Notes under the pieces: model-generated | Told to the model about the DNA's origin: nothing | Database searches by the model: none | Seen by the model: only the letters and a program-made list of their open reading frames with translations | Position numbers and translations under genes: made by a program | Shown here: positions 18,301 through 26,760 of the stretch, one piece after another | Layout: each line of letters opens with the position of its first letter | Numbering within the stretch: the stretch's first letter is position 1 | Assembly: GCA_012523635.1 (NCBI GenBank) | Contig: JAAYTX010000205.1 | Location: 1-52,428 of the forward strand | Reading direction: 5' to 3' | Length of the DNA: 52,428 nucleotides | Origin: Elusimicrobiota bacterium | Lineage (GTDB): Bacteria > Elusimicrobiota > Elusimicrobia > Elusimicrobiales > Elusimicrobiaceae

Positions 18301-19067
18301 AAGCCGCGAACACCGCCAAATCAGCCTTCCTGGCCAACATGAGCCATGAGTTGCGCACCCCGCTGAACGTGGTAATCAGTTCAACGGATATACTGAAAGA
18401 ACAAATGTTCGGCCCGCTGAACGAAAAGCAGATTCAATACGCCACCTATATAAAGCAGAGCGCGCACCATCTGCTGAGCCTGATTAACGACATTCTGGAC
18501 CTGGCCAAAGTGGAATCCGGCAAAATGGAACTTTCCTTCTCCAAATTCCACCTTAAAAACCTGCTCGAAGAATCACTGCGGCTTTTTGGCGAACAATGCG
18601 CCAAAGCTCATATCAGCATGGATTTAGACATAGATTCGGAGGCGGACATCGCGCTGTTCGCGGACCAACGGAAAATCAGGCAGATAGTCTTCAACCTGCT
18701 CAGCAACGCCGTCAAATTCTCCGCCTCCGGCGGGAAAGTGGCCGTAAGCGCGCGCAAGACCGCAGACCTTTCCAGGCTGTCGGACACTGCCCGCTCGAAG
18801 CTCGCCCACGGCAACGAATACATAGTGGTGTCGGTCTCGGACAGAGGCGTAGGCATAAAACCCGAAGACGTCCGCAAGCTTTTCCAGCCGTTCATGCAGT
18901 TGGACGCGAGCAACGACAGGGAATACCAGGGCACCGGCCTGGGCCTTAGCCTGTGCCGCAAATTCGTCGAAATGCACAACGGGGCCATCTGGGTTGAGAG
19001 CGAATTCGGAAAAGGAAGCATTTTCTCCTTCGCCATACCCGTGTGGCAGCAAGACTCGCCACAGTGA
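15372..19067 (+). CDS. Multi-PAS/GAF membrane sensor histidine kinase (orphan)
   Basis: A 1231-residue protein starting at TTG, chosen because GGGGGA lies 6-7 bases upstream and no in-frame ATG precedes the membrane region. Two membrane helices (about 22-40 and 43-66) have almost no periplasmic loop. They are followed by two PAS domains (about 95-335), a GAF domain (about 350-515), two more PAS domains (about 525-775) and a second GAF domain (about 785-950). A coiled coil (950-985), a HisKA domain with phospho-acceptor H992 in MSHELRTPL and a HATPase (N box FNLLSNAVKF, DRGVGI, GTGLGLSL) complete it. There is no receiver domain, and no response regulator is encoded nearby. The domain mix implies sensing of internal small molecules, light or redox state. 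The ligand is unknown. Confidence 0.92.
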   Translation: MTIFDNSADTDQGLSRAIKKRIALSASGIAAFASALMLLNWAGTALLISISASALVGAMFILALGRLWPSPAPHKHHPALDSGRYPALCQDSEMRHALIFSEYADAMFVMDTTSRQIIDCNKKAEALTGYSRDELLKMSAPQLHPQDIVAEVMAEFQKHIVGQTTKSETFIQTKDGRRVPVLIKSSLFRRHPSNWIIGVFTDLSAQKAKERELHITEEKYRRLYESSQDAIATLSPPSWRFTDANPAAIKLFGAAGAPQFINQNPWNLSPEIQPDGTPSDQKAKAMLETALTTGFASFEWEHVRPDGSRWQALVSLARLELADRVEVLSTMRDITALKQEEARKNSYTSRIERQKEALSAVSDITASATLKDRESTIKHITELASKALSVQRASLWLSDMQAGKLVCCDLYEASPNRHSSGETIEMKHYPRYFESMNASAYINADDANTDPRTSEFSKDYLVPNGITSMLDIRVKIGGAQLGVACFEHVGPSHAWQPDEVQFASAVAAQFAHTLARIERAQAEEALFHEKERLLTTLRSIGDGVIVTDAQCRIVMMNREAEHLTAWPENAAKMRPLAEVFNIIDEKTLVNCENPAEKAIRTGGVISLSNHTILIARDGARRAIADSGAPIRNERGEIIGVVLVFRDVTEAYAMRDRLLRNVRAVESSISGIFLFDMKGAITYANKAFAEMCGYSGAAEVTGKHVLQFLAAETALETVLGEHPADAWIGEVLGYAKNSKPFHAHVSISVVKDEDARPAYMMGSAVDITRQKSNADKLFSQNMQLLELNHASNAIVKMTRRQDVYDNVCAYAAAIGGVDFVWMDMLHEDGRTFSSACNAGKLPNQTPEACARFHEDNLPSPPTAAALNTKNHVLLPEVGQEPQFPEWEKRARNMGVQSALVVTITFKNGQVAGVLTLLSCSPRHFTLQQTEIFEIYCNQIATALENVTLLESLERRIDERTKELRLRQAEAEQARKTAEAANTAKSAFLANMSHELRTPLNVVISSTDILKEQMFGPLNEKQIQYATYIKQSAHHLLSLINDILDLAKVESGKMELSFSKFHLKNLLEESLRLFGEQCAKAHISMDLDIDSEADIALFADQRKIRQIVFNLLSNAVKFSASGGKVAVSARKTADLSRLSDTARSKLAHGNEYIVVSVSDRGVGIKPEDVRKLFQPFMQLDASNDREYQGTGLGLSLCRKFVEMHNGAIWVESEFGKGSIFSFAIPVWQQDSPQ

Positions 19068-19105
19068 AGACGGCAGCCCAAAAGTGTTAAGATAAACTGC
19101 CTCTC

Positions 19106-19119
19106 CCGGCAAGTGCCGG
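19106..19119 (+). other. Short hairpin in the leader of the GalT-like gene
   Basis: CCGGCAAGTGCCGG forms a compact stem-loop ending 9 bases before the ATG at 19129. It lies after a possible extended -10 (TGTTAAGAT, near 19086-19094). It has no following T-run, so it is a leader element rather than a clear terminator of the kinase gene. The role is unknown. Confidence 0.3.
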
Positions 19120-19128
19120 ATATTTTAT

Positions 19129-20109
19129 ATGGAAATACGCGAAAACCTCGCCACCAGAGAACTTGTCCTGCTTGATTTGAACAATCTGCAGAGGCCCGAG
19201 GATTTCGTACAGAAAATGCAGCCTCCTGGTCCGGACAAGGTGCCCGGCTGCCCCTACTGCAGTGCCGACAAGATTCTCAAACCCCTGGCCTCGTTTCCCG
19301 TGGAGGGCGAGGCTCCGGTAATCGCCTACCAGCATCCCAGGCCGCTCCTATCCGATGCCGCAAAATCTCCCAGCGTAAAACTGCCCGGTTACAAGGCTAT
19401 GCCAGGAAAAGGCGTGCATGAAATAATAGTGGATTCGCCGCTGCACAGCCGCATTCCGGCCTTCTACACTGTGGCCCGCTACAAAACCATGCTGGCGGCC
19501 TACCGCAGCCGTTTTGTGGTGAACATGTCCCTGAGCACCCCTTTGCTTGTGCTGGTCCGCAACTGCGGCATATTCGCTAACGCTTTCGTGCCCCACCAGT
19601 GCACCGAACTGATGACCCTGCCTGTAGTGACCGAAGAGGTCAAGGTAAAGCAGCGCAACGCGCTGGGCTATTACAACGCCACCGGCGAATGCGTTTTCTG
19701 CAAGATGCGCCGCATGGAAATGGACGACGGCAGCCGGGCACTGCTGGACACCGAATATTTTTCCTCATTCGTGCCTTACGCCTCGCTTGAGCCCTTCCAT
19801 CTCTGGATACTGCCCAAGCGCCACGCCTCCTCATTCGGCGCCATATCAGACGAGGAAATAGCCGACCTTGCCTTGCACCTTAAAACCCTTCTGCTGAAGT
19901 TCTATCACGGCCTGGGCAACCCGGCCTACAACCTGGTAATAGAGTCTTTTCCGATGAACCTTGGGGCCGTGGAATCATATCACTGGTACTGCTTCCTGCT
20001 TCCGCGCCTGAACCAGGCCTCCGGGTTCGTGCTGGGAAGCGGCATGCACGCGAACAATGTGCTGCCTGAAGACTGCGCCCGCTTCCTGCGCGGCGTCAAA
20101 ATACAATAA
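19129..20109 (+). CDS. GalT-like (HIT superfamily) protein with altered active site
   Basis: A 326-residue protein laid out like galactose-1-phosphate uridylyltransferase. It has an N-terminal zinc pair C41/C44 (CPYC), a GVHEIIVDSPLHS segment with H97, and a second half with PFHLWILPKRH. Aligned by eye with GalT, the catalytic HPH reads H156-Q157-C158, so the nucleophilic second His is replaced by Cys. The late HWH reads H285-W-Y287. An additional CVFC pair (C188/C191) is present. The fold and zinc sites seem kept, but ordinary uridylyl or adenylyl transfer through a His intermediate is doubtful. It may act on another nucleotide-sugar or nucleotide substrate, or be non-enzymatic. The gene lies between the kinase and a terminator. 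Confidence 0.75.
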   Translation: MEIRENLATRELVLLDLNNLQRPEDFVQKMQPPGPDKVPGCPYCSADKILKPLASFPVEGEAPVIAYQHPRPLLSDAAKSPSVKLPGYKAMPGKGVHEIIVDSPLHSRIPAFYTVARYKTMLAAYRSRFVVNMSLSTPLLVLVRNCGIFANAFVPHQCTELMTLPVVTEEVKVKQRNALGYYNATGECVFCKMRRMEMDDGSRALLDTEYFSSFVPYASLEPFHLWILPKRHASSFGAISDEEIADLALHLKTLLLKFYHGLGNPAYNLVIESFPMNLGAVESYHWYCFLLPRLNQASGFVLGSGMHANNVLPEDCARFLRGVKIQ

Positions 20110-20114
20110 AAGAA

Positions 20115-20140
20115 AAGGCCCGCGCATAGGCGCGGGCCCA
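20115..20140. terminator. Terminator between the GalT-like and peptidase genes
   Basis: The hairpin GGCCCGCGC-ATAG-GCGCGGGCC has a T-rich tail on the minus strand (TTTTCTTTTAT). It therefore best serves the minus-strand peptidase gene ending at 20160, and may also stop the plus-strand gene. Confidence 0.75.
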
Positions 20141-20159
20141 TCTTCAAGCGGTTCTTCCG

Positions 20160-22163
20160 CTACTTCAGGTTTTTCAGCGCTGACGCGGCGGCCCGTATAA
20201 GCGGCTGAGCCGAAATGTCTTCCCCCACCGCCTTGCGCATCCACAAGGACGGGGTGACGTTTCCTGTGGAACACATGCGCTCCATCTCAGGCCCGAACTC
20301 TCGGCCTTTCATGTACTCCTGGATCTGCGCGGCGGCCAGATACCCCACCGGATAATTAGGCAGGTACAGCGAATACATGACCAAATGCGAATAGATGGCA
20401 AAAACCTGGCTGTCTTTTACGCCCAGCACCGGCGCATAGTATTTCTTCCATACGTCCGACGCTATCCCGGTCACGGCCTGTTTCAGTTCCGCAGGCGTGG
20501 CCTGCGGATTCTCGTAAAGCCAGCGCCAGGAATAAAGGTCCACCAGTGCCACGCCGGCTATTTCGCGCGCGTTCCAGAACATGTCCAAGGCGTGCAGGTC
20601 CTGCCCATCGGGTTTCACTCCCAGTATATCGTAGGTCTTGCCCTCGAAAATGAAGGCGAAAGCCTCGCTGAGGGCCGAATTAGGCACTCCGTTCAGCATG
20701 GAATAGTCCATGTTGTACAGCGAAAACGTCTGCTCTACGGTGTGGCCCAGTTCGTGCATGGCGACTGAGAAATTCTGCGCGTCCAGCTTCCCTTCAGGGA
20801 ACCTGGCCCGCAGGTGAGCCTTTTCGCCGCGCATCTCCGCGGAATAGGCGTGGCCGCCGCCGCGTCCCGGGTCCACCTGTATGCGGGAGGAAAGGAACCA
20901 GGCCTTGTCCTGGCTGAAGCCGAACTGCGAAAGGATTCCGGGCAACGAAGTCTGGAATACCGCGACGCTGGGATAAGTCTTTCCTATCATCGCGTCCAGT
21001 TCTTCATTAGAAAGCATGGGCCGCGCGCGGAAACCGTCGTACCAGATATCGAAGGGACGCAGTTTCCTTCCCAGGCGCTTTTGTATGGCTTTGGCCGCCA
21101 GTTTTCCCTCCGGGGCATTCAGCAGGTCCAGCAACAATTTTTCGCCCTGCTCCTCGGATATCTGCATATCGCGGTTGAAAGTGCGCGCCATATGGCTGGG
21201 AAGCGAAGAGTAATACTGGTCTGCATCCTTGATGGCCGAAAACATGGCCAGCCATTTCGCGTAACGGGTGTCCGGCTCAGCCTGGGCAGGTTTGCCGTCA
21301 ACTGTGTTTGACGCAGGGTTCCAATAAGCCGCGCTGCTGTTGATTACCTGCAGGGGTATTTCCTGGGCTATTATGCGCTCCATTATGGAGTAAATTATCT
21401 CCTGCCTGGGCAGGTTTTCAGCGGGCTTGGAATACATGGCTATAAGCTCGTCGCGCAGTCCCCAGTGCGAAATCAGCGACAGTCCGGGCCGGAACGGCGA
21501 CTTGCCGGAAGCATCAACCACCCTGTCCATGAAAATGTTGTAGTCGTTGATGTAGGCCGAAGCATCGGCCCCGGCAGCGGAGATGCGCTGGCCTTCGGAA
21601 GCGGGAACGCGGAACTCGAACTTCTCCGCAAGACGGGTCTGGGCCCAGTCCTTGCGGGACCAGGAGGGTCCGTCCGACAGCTTTTGTTCCAGAGAAGTCA
21701 GCGGAAAATTCAGCAAAGCAACAAAAGCCAGCTTGGTGGTGAACATATCGTCCACCACGTTAACAGACGGGCTGTAGGCCGCAAAAAGAGTGTCCGCTGG
21801 CAGCAGCGCGCCGGTATCAACCTCCACTTCACGGTGCAAGTCTATCTCCAGCGCGGTATTGTGGCCCTTTATCTTCTCCATCTTGGAGTCAAAACGCTGG
21901 AACAGCCTGTCCAAATCCTCCCCTACGTAGAAATTCGACAGGCAGAAAGCCTCGAATTCCTGTTCGCTTCCGTCAGCGGGCGTCCAGCGGGCGGCGGTCT
22001 GAGACACTCCCTTACGCGCGCGGTCGGCATCTTGCGGATATTTGGCGGAAAGTTTTTCCGCTGCGGAATCCGCCATGGCGGCAGACACCGCTGCGGCGGC
22101 GCCGCCGCACAGTGCGGGCAACAGTCCGGCTGAAAGCATCAGTGCGGCAGCTTTTTTCTTCAT
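20160..22163 (-). CDS. Exported HExxH zinc metallopeptidase (M3-like)
   Basis: A 667-residue protein with an N-terminal signal peptide (MKKKAAALMLSAGLLPALC...). The motif HELGH is at residues 470-474, and E500 in ALSEAFAF lies 26 residues further on, the spacing of gluzincins such as M3 oligopeptidases. The remainder is mostly helical, as in that clan. The open frame begins at 22184, but GGAG at 22173-22170 favours the ATG at 22163 (or the adjacent one at 22166). The likely role is cleavage of oligopeptides in the periplasm or outside the cell. It is divergent from an ATP-grasp ligase and an OPT transporter, which supports a peptide-use context. The exact family is uncertain. Confidence 0.8.
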   Translation of the reverse strand: MKKKAAALMLSAGLLPALCGGAAAAVSAAMADSAAEKLSAKYPQDADRARKGVSQTAARWTPADGSEQEFEAFCLSNFYVGEDLDRLFQRFDSKMEKIKGHNTALEIDLHREVEVDTGALLPADTLFAAYSPSVNVVDDMFTTKLAFVALLNFPLTSLEQKLSDGPSWSRKDWAQTRLAEKFEFRVPASEGQRISAAGADASAYINDYNIFMDRVVDASGKSPFRPGLSLISHWGLRDELIAMYSKPAENLPRQEIIYSIMERIIAQEIPLQVINSSAAYWNPASNTVDGKPAQAEPDTRYAKWLAMFSAIKDADQYYSSLPSHMARTFNRDMQISEEQGEKLLLDLLNAPEGKLAAKAIQKRLGRKLRPFDIWYDGFRARPMLSNEELDAMIGKTYPSVAVFQTSLPGILSQFGFSQDKAWFLSSRIQVDPGRGGGHAYSAEMRGEKAHLRARFPEGKLDAQNFSVAMHELGHTVEQTFSLYNMDYSMLNGVPNSALSEAFAFIFEGKTYDILGVKPDGQDLHALDMFWNAREIAGVALVDLYSWRWLYENPQATPAELKQAVTGIASDVWKKYYAPVLGVKDSQVFAIYSHLVMYSLYLPNYPVGYLAAAQIQEYMKGREFGPEMERMCSTGNVTPSLWMRKAVGEDISAQPLIRAAASALKNLK

Positions 22164-22213
22164 CATATTCTCCGGGAACGGCAAAATTTCAATAAGCCTG
22201 TTATTTCCTATTA

Positions 22214-22222
22214 TGGTATATT
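22214..22222 (+). promoter_or_regulatory. Extended -10 promoter for the ATP-grasp/OPT operon
   Basis: TGGTATATT fits TGn-TATATT. Transcription would start near 22229 and leave a leader of about 18 bases. No -35 box was recognised. Confidence 0.4.
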
Positions 22223-22246
22223 ACAAAAAACCAAAAGAGCGATATT

Positions 22247-23452
22247 ATGAAAAATTTTGTGATGATTTCCCCCAGCTATCCCCAGCGCCTGTACTTTTTC
22301 GCGGACAGGCTTAAAAAACGCGGACTGCGCGTATTCGGGGCTGGAGACCAGGATTTCTGGAGCCTCAGCGAAAACCTGCGCTCGGACCTTACAGAATACT
22401 GCCGCACCACTCTAAACTGCTACGACGACAACGGCAACCCCGGCGGACAGCATTTCGACTATGTGCGGGATGCCCTTGGCTACCTTCAGGGCAAATACGG
22501 AAAGCTGGACTATATAGAATCTTTTAACGAATGGTGGCTGCCGCTGGATGCTGCCCTGCGCGACAAATTCGGCGTGGAGGGAGTGCACCCGGAACAACTT
22601 ATCCGCCTCACCCGCAAGTCCCTGATGAAAGAATGTTTCGCGGCGGCCGGCGTGGAAGTGGCCCCCGGACAAATACTCGGCACTCTTCCGGAACTGCTTG
22701 AATTTCTTTCTGCCTGCGGCAACGACATTGTGGTGAAGCCGGACCGCGGCGTGGGCGCGTCGGACACATACCGTCTGCGCTCGGAGCAGGAAGCACGGGA
22801 GTTTTTTGAAAGACACAACCCGCACCGCAGCTATTTCATCGAAAAATTCGTTGACGCCCCGGACCGAGAACTGCTGTCTTTCGACGGCCTTGCGGGTGAG
22901 GACGGAACACCGCTGTTCTACACAGCCCATAAATACAGCAGCGGAATAATGGAAATAGTGGGCGGCAACCCGCTCAGCTACTGGAGCTATAAAAGTACGG
23001 AGCTTCCGGCTGGCCTGAAAGAAGCCGGGCTGGCGGCCCTCAAGTCGTTCGGGCTCAAAAAAAGCTTTTTCCATATCGAGTTCTTCAAAACCGGCGGCCG
23101 GATTATCGGCCTTGAAATAAACGCCCGTCCACCCGGTGTGTTGACGCTGGACATGATAAACCATGCAAAAGGCATAGACTGCTGGGACCTTTATGCCGCG
23201 ATGTGCGCGGGAGACAAACCGGAATACAAGCCCCATGGCGACGACGTTTCGGCCTACACGGCAAGGCTTTACGACGGCCGGGACTACCTGCTCACGCACG
23301 AGGACGTCCTCGCGCGATTCGGCGGGGAAATAGTTTTCCACATGCCCATGGACAGCAGGGTGATGGGCGATTACGCATACCTGCTCAAAACTTCGTCTCA
23401 ACAGCGCTGTTTTGAAATAATCAGCGAAATCTCCGCCACAAGGCAGGCCTGA
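22247..23452 (+). CDS. ATP-grasp carboxylate-amine (or thiol) ligase
   Basis: A 401-residue protein. A Rossmann-like N-terminal part (to about residue 110) precedes an ATP-grasp fold. IVVKPDRGVGASDTYRL (about 162-178) is the nucleotide-binding strand and glycine loop. FIEKFVDAPDRELLSFDG is the second ATP contact. FHIEFFKTGGRIIGLEINARPPG (about 267-289) holds the Glu and Asn that bind magnesium. Members join a carboxylate to an amine or thiol through an acyl-phosphate, and many make dipeptides or peptide-like metabolites. It is followed after one base by the OPT transporter gene. That suggests either product export/import or substrate supply by that transporter. The product is not predictable from sequence. 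Confidence 0.8.
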   Translation: MKNFVMISPSYPQRLYFFADRLKKRGLRVFGAGDQDFWSLSENLRSDLTEYCRTTLNCYDDNGNPGGQHFDYVRDALGYLQGKYGKLDYIESFNEWWLPLDAALRDKFGVEGVHPEQLIRLTRKSLMKECFAAAGVEVAPGQILGTLPELLEFLSACGNDIVVKPDRGVGASDTYRLRSEQEAREFFERHNPHRSYFIEKFVDAPDRELLSFDGLAGEDGTPLFYTAHKYSSGIMEIVGGNPLSYWSYKSTELPAGLKEAGLAALKSFGLKKSFFHIEFFKTGGRIIGLEINARPPGVLTLDMINHAKGIDCWDLYAAMCAGDKPEYKPHGDDVSAYTARLYDGRDYLLTHEDVLARFGGEIVFHMPMDSRVMGDYAYLLKTSSQQRCFEIISEISATRQA

Positions 23453-23453
23453 A

Positions 23454-25253
23454 ATGAACCGGACTATACAGGAACACATAACACAGGAATGCCACATCCA
23501 TCCGCCTGACCCGGCGCGCCAGCTTACGGTCAGGGCGGCGGTAACCGGCATGCTGTTGGGCGGCATGATGAGCCTGTCAAACCTCTACGTTTCCCTTAAA
23601 ACCGGCTGGAGCCTGGGCGTTTCCATCACCGCGGCCATACTGTCCTTCGCCATCTTCACCACGCTGATGAAATTGAAGCTGGTGAAAAAATCCTTCGGCC
23701 TGCTGGAAAACAACGCCGCAAAATCCGCGGCCAGCGCGGCAGGATACATGACGGGCGGCGGCACGGTGGCGGCAATCCCCGCCCTGATGATGATAACGGG
23801 GCAGACCATGGGCGGCTGGCAGATGTTTGCGTGGATAACCACCATAGCCATGCTGGGCCTTGTGATGGCCATACCCATGAAACAGCAGATGATAAACATC
23901 GAACAGTTGCGCTTTCCCACAGGGATAGCCACCGCCGAAACCCTCAAGGCGCTTTACGACGAATGCGGCGAGGGCGCAGGAAAGGCCCGCCTGCTTGGTG
24001 TTGGCGGTATCGTTGGCGCGCTGGTCGGCCTGTTCCGCGACCTGAAAGCCAAGTGGATGCCCTTCAACCTGCCGGAAAAGATACACATACCTTTCATCAC
24101 ACTCAAAGGAAGGCCGCTGGTTGATTACACGATTTCGTTCGAGGCCAGCCTGATAATGGTAGGCGCGGGCGCCATAATGGGCTGGCGCGCGGCCTGGAGC
24201 ATGCTGCTGGGCGCTTTTGTTAACTACGCGGTACTGGCCCCCTGGCTTTACGAACAGGGCGTGCTGAACCCCGCCCTGGGGTACCGGAACATAGTGGCCT
24301 GGAGCGTCTGGTTCGGCTCAGCCATGATACTGACGAGCGGCCTGCTTTCTTTCGCTTTCCAGTGGAAGTCTGTTGCCAAAGCGGTGAAAAGCGTCGGCGC
24401 GGCTTTCGGCGCGGGCGGCCAACCCACAAAGGAAGTGCCGATGTCCTGGTTCTTCATCGGCCTGGCCATAGTCTCGCCTGTTGTGATATTCCTTGAATGG
24501 TTCCTTTTCGGCATCAAAATCTGGATGGGCGTGCTGTCTGTGTTCATGTCGTTCTTCATCGCAATAGTGGCCTGCCGCGTCACCGGTGAAACCGACACCA
24601 CCCCCACCGGCGCATTGGGCAAAATGACGCAGATAACCTACGGCGTGCTGGACCCCGGCAACGCCACCACCAACCTGATGACTGCAAACGTCACCGGCGG
24701 CATAGGCCTGCATTCCGCAGACCTGCTGACAGACCTTAAAAGCGGCTATCTGCTGAATGCCGACGCAAAACAACAGTTCTGGGCGCAATTTCTGGGCGTT
24801 TTGGGCGGTTCGCTTTTCGTGGTGCCGGCTTATCGCCTGCTGATACCCACCGCCGACGTGCTTGGCACCGACCAGTGGCCCGCGCCCGGGGCGCAAACGT
24901 GGAAGGGCGTGGCGGAACTGCTGTCCAAGGGTTTCCATACCATGCATCCTACGGCACAGTGGGCGCTGTTCATCGGCGGGGCGCTTGGCATAGTTTTCGT
25001 GCTGCTTGAAAAGTTCCTGCCCAAATGCCGCAAATACATACCCTCGGCGGCAGGGCTGGGCCTGGCTTTCACCACCCCCGCAAACAACACCATCTCCATG
25101 TTTATCGGCGCGCTGCTGGCTCTGTATCTGGAAAGGCGCAGCGCGGCTTTGGCCGAGGAAACGGTGGTGCCGGTCAGCTCCGGCTTCATAGCCGGGGAAA
25201 GCATGGTTGGCGTACTGATAGCCGCCCTAATCGTGCTTGCAGGCCTAGGCTGA
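23454..25253 (+). CDS. OPT/YSL family oligopeptide or metal-chelate transporter
   Basis: A 599-residue polytopic protein. The opening QLTVRAAVTGMLLGGMMSLSNLYVSLKTGWSLG is the characteristic first segment of the prokaryotic OPT family. GFIAGESMVGVLIAALIV near the C-terminus is the typical last signature (about residues 577-594). Members import short peptides or metal-peptide and metal-nicotianamine-like chelates with protons. It is the second gene of a two-gene unit with the ATP-grasp ligase. The ATG follows the ligase stop by one base, with AGG in the overlap acting as ribosome binding site. Nothing in the sequence shows whether peptides or chelates are the cargo. Confidence 0.9.
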   Translation: MNRTIQEHITQECHIHPPDPARQLTVRAAVTGMLLGGMMSLSNLYVSLKTGWSLGVSITAAILSFAIFTTLMKLKLVKKSFGLLENNAAKSAASAAGYMTGGGTVAAIPALMMITGQTMGGWQMFAWITTIAMLGLVMAIPMKQQMINIEQLRFPTGIATAETLKALYDECGEGAGKARLLGVGGIVGALVGLFRDLKAKWMPFNLPEKIHIPFITLKGRPLVDYTISFEASLIMVGAGAIMGWRAAWSMLLGAFVNYAVLAPWLYEQGVLNPALGYRNIVAWSVWFGSAMILTSGLLSFAFQWKSVAKAVKSVGAAFGAGGQPTKEVPMSWFFIGLAIVSPVVIFLEWFLFGIKIWMGVLSVFMSFFIAIVACRVTGETDTTPTGALGKMTQITYGVLDPGNATTNLMTANVTGGIGLHSADLLTDLKSGYLLNADAKQQFWAQFLGVLGGSLFVVPAYRLLIPTADVLGTDQWPAPGAQTWKGVAELLSKGFHTMHPTAQWALFIGGALGIVFVLLEKFLPKCRKYIPSAAGLGLAFTTPANNTISMFIGALLALYLERRSAALAEETVVPVSSGFIAGESMVGVLIAALIVLAGLG

Positions 25254-25271
25254 ATATAGGCCCAACGCTCC

Positions 25272-25300
25272 TTGTGTCGGATTCCAAGCGTTATTATTCT
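25272..25300 (+). promoter_or_regulatory. Promoter of the C11 peptidase gene
   Basis: TTGTGT (25272-25277) and TATTCT (25295-25300) are separated by 17 bases, a conventional sigma-70 arrangement, 30 bases before the start codon. A downstream alternative -10 TATAGT lies at 25304-25309. Confidence 0.45.
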
Positions 25301-25330
25301 ATGTATAGTAGTTAATTCCGGAGGAGAGAA

Positions 25331-26740
25331 ATGACAAGATATTTGATAGCAGCAGCCGGACTCGTCATAGCAGGCGCACAGCTAGCCTCGGCCGGTTCAG
25401 CGGCGAAATCGCTGGGAAAGATTCCGACAGTCAATCTGCCCAGGCCCGCGCTTGAGGACAGCACTCCCAAAATCAAGCCCCTGCCCGCGAAAGAATGGAC
25501 TGTCATGGTCTACATGAACGGCAAAAATAACGTGTCCAGCGCCGCAGACATGAATCTAAACGAAATGGAAGCCGTCGGCACCACCGGCAACGTGAACGTC
25601 GTGGCCGAAGCCGGTTTCCTCAAAGGCAAGACCTATTCGGTTGCCCGCTACGTTGTTGAAAAAGACGCGGACCCCAAGAAAATCGGCTCTCAGGCGGTCG
25701 AATCCTTCAATTTCCGCGACATGGGCGACTACAAGAATGCCATTGATTTCGTGAAATGGGCAAAGACAAACTTCCCGGCCAAGCATTACATGCTTGCCAT
25801 CTGGAACCATGGTACCGGGTTTTTTGACCACAAAACGGCCCCCGCCAAGGCAAAGAGCAAGGGCATTTCGTTCGACGACGAGACTGGCAACTACATAACC
25901 ACGCCCCAGCTGCGCCAGATACTTTCAGCCGCGGGCGGCGTGGACGTGCTGGCCTTCAACGCCTGCCTGATGTCATCAGCCGAAGTTTACGAGGAGCTGA
26001 ACGGACAGGCCAAGGCGGTAGTGGCCTCCGAGGACGTGATGTCCGCAGTCGGCTTTGACTATGCCTCGACCATAGCGACTCTGGATGCCAATCCCGGAAT
26101 TTCCCCCGCTCAGGCTGCCAACGTGGTTGGCGCCGGCTACCTTGAGCGCATTAAAATGGTCATGAAGCACGGCGTGTCCGGCGGACAGATCACCATAGTG
26201 GACCCGTCCAAAACAACAGGCCTGGATGCAGCCATCAAGGCCTGGACCCAGACGGTCATCTCTTCCAAGGGCGACCCGGCAGTGATGAAAGCCATTCAGC
26301 AGGCCCTGTTGCAGACCCCGCGCTACAAAACCCTGCTTACCGACAAGGACAAGCAGAATATCACCAGCTTCATGGGCGACCTGGGCGTATTCGTCATGCT
26401 GGTCAACGAAGGTCTTAAGAAGGCCGATTCCCCCGCTGCGGCAGCCATAACCGCCAGCGGCAGCAAGCTCTTCGCCAGCCTGAAAGGCATGATACTCGCC
26501 TACGACTCGGTCGGCGGCGACGACGCCGGCATCCCGTATGAATATTCCACGGGCATCTCGGTCTATCTGCCTCCGCGCCTGGACACCATAAGCCAGGAAA
26601 CGCTGGAAGGCCAGGCCTTCGCGCAAGAGTATGCGGCAAGCGCATTCGCCAAGAGCAGCGGATGGGGCACATTCGTAAAATGGCTCTATTCCGCCAGGCC
26701 TAAAATAACCGGCAACGATGCCGCTCCGGCAGCCAACTGA
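25331..26740 (+). CDS. Clostripain-like cysteine peptidase (family C11), secreted
   Basis: A 469-residue protein with an N-terminal signal peptide (LIAAAGLVIAGAQLASA). EWTVMVYMNGKNNVSSAADMNLNEME is the family's first strand. The catalytic dyad is visible as H160 in WNHGTG and C212 in FNACLMSSAEVYEEL, with the spacing of clan CD peptidases. GGAGGAG stands 4 bases before the ATG. Clostripain cuts after Arg and commonly works outside the cell. Here it would release peptides for the OPT and POT importers encoded in the same window. It is monocistronic, with its own promoter and a strong terminator. Confidence 0.92.
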   Translation: MTRYLIAAAGLVIAGAQLASAGSAAKSLGKIPTVNLPRPALEDSTPKIKPLPAKEWTVMVYMNGKNNVSSAADMNLNEMEAVGTTGNVNVVAEAGFLKGKTYSVARYVVEKDADPKKIGSQAVESFNFRDMGDYKNAIDFVKWAKTNFPAKHYMLAIWNHGTGFFDHKTAPAKAKSKGISFDDETGNYITTPQLRQILSAAGGVDVLAFNACLMSSAEVYEELNGQAKAVVASEDVMSAVGFDYASTIATLDANPGISPAQAANVVGAGYLERIKMVMKHGVSGGQITIVDPSKTTGLDAAIKAWTQTVISSKGDPAVMKAIQQALLQTPRYKTLLTDKDKQNITSFMGDLGVFVMLVNEGLKKADSPAAAAITASGSKLFASLKGMILAYDSVGGDDAGIPYEYSTGISVYLPPRLDTISQETLEGQAFAQEYAASAFAKSSGWGTFVKWLYSARPKITGNDAAPAAN

Positions 26741-26760
26741 GCGAAACTGCAGTTTAAGAG

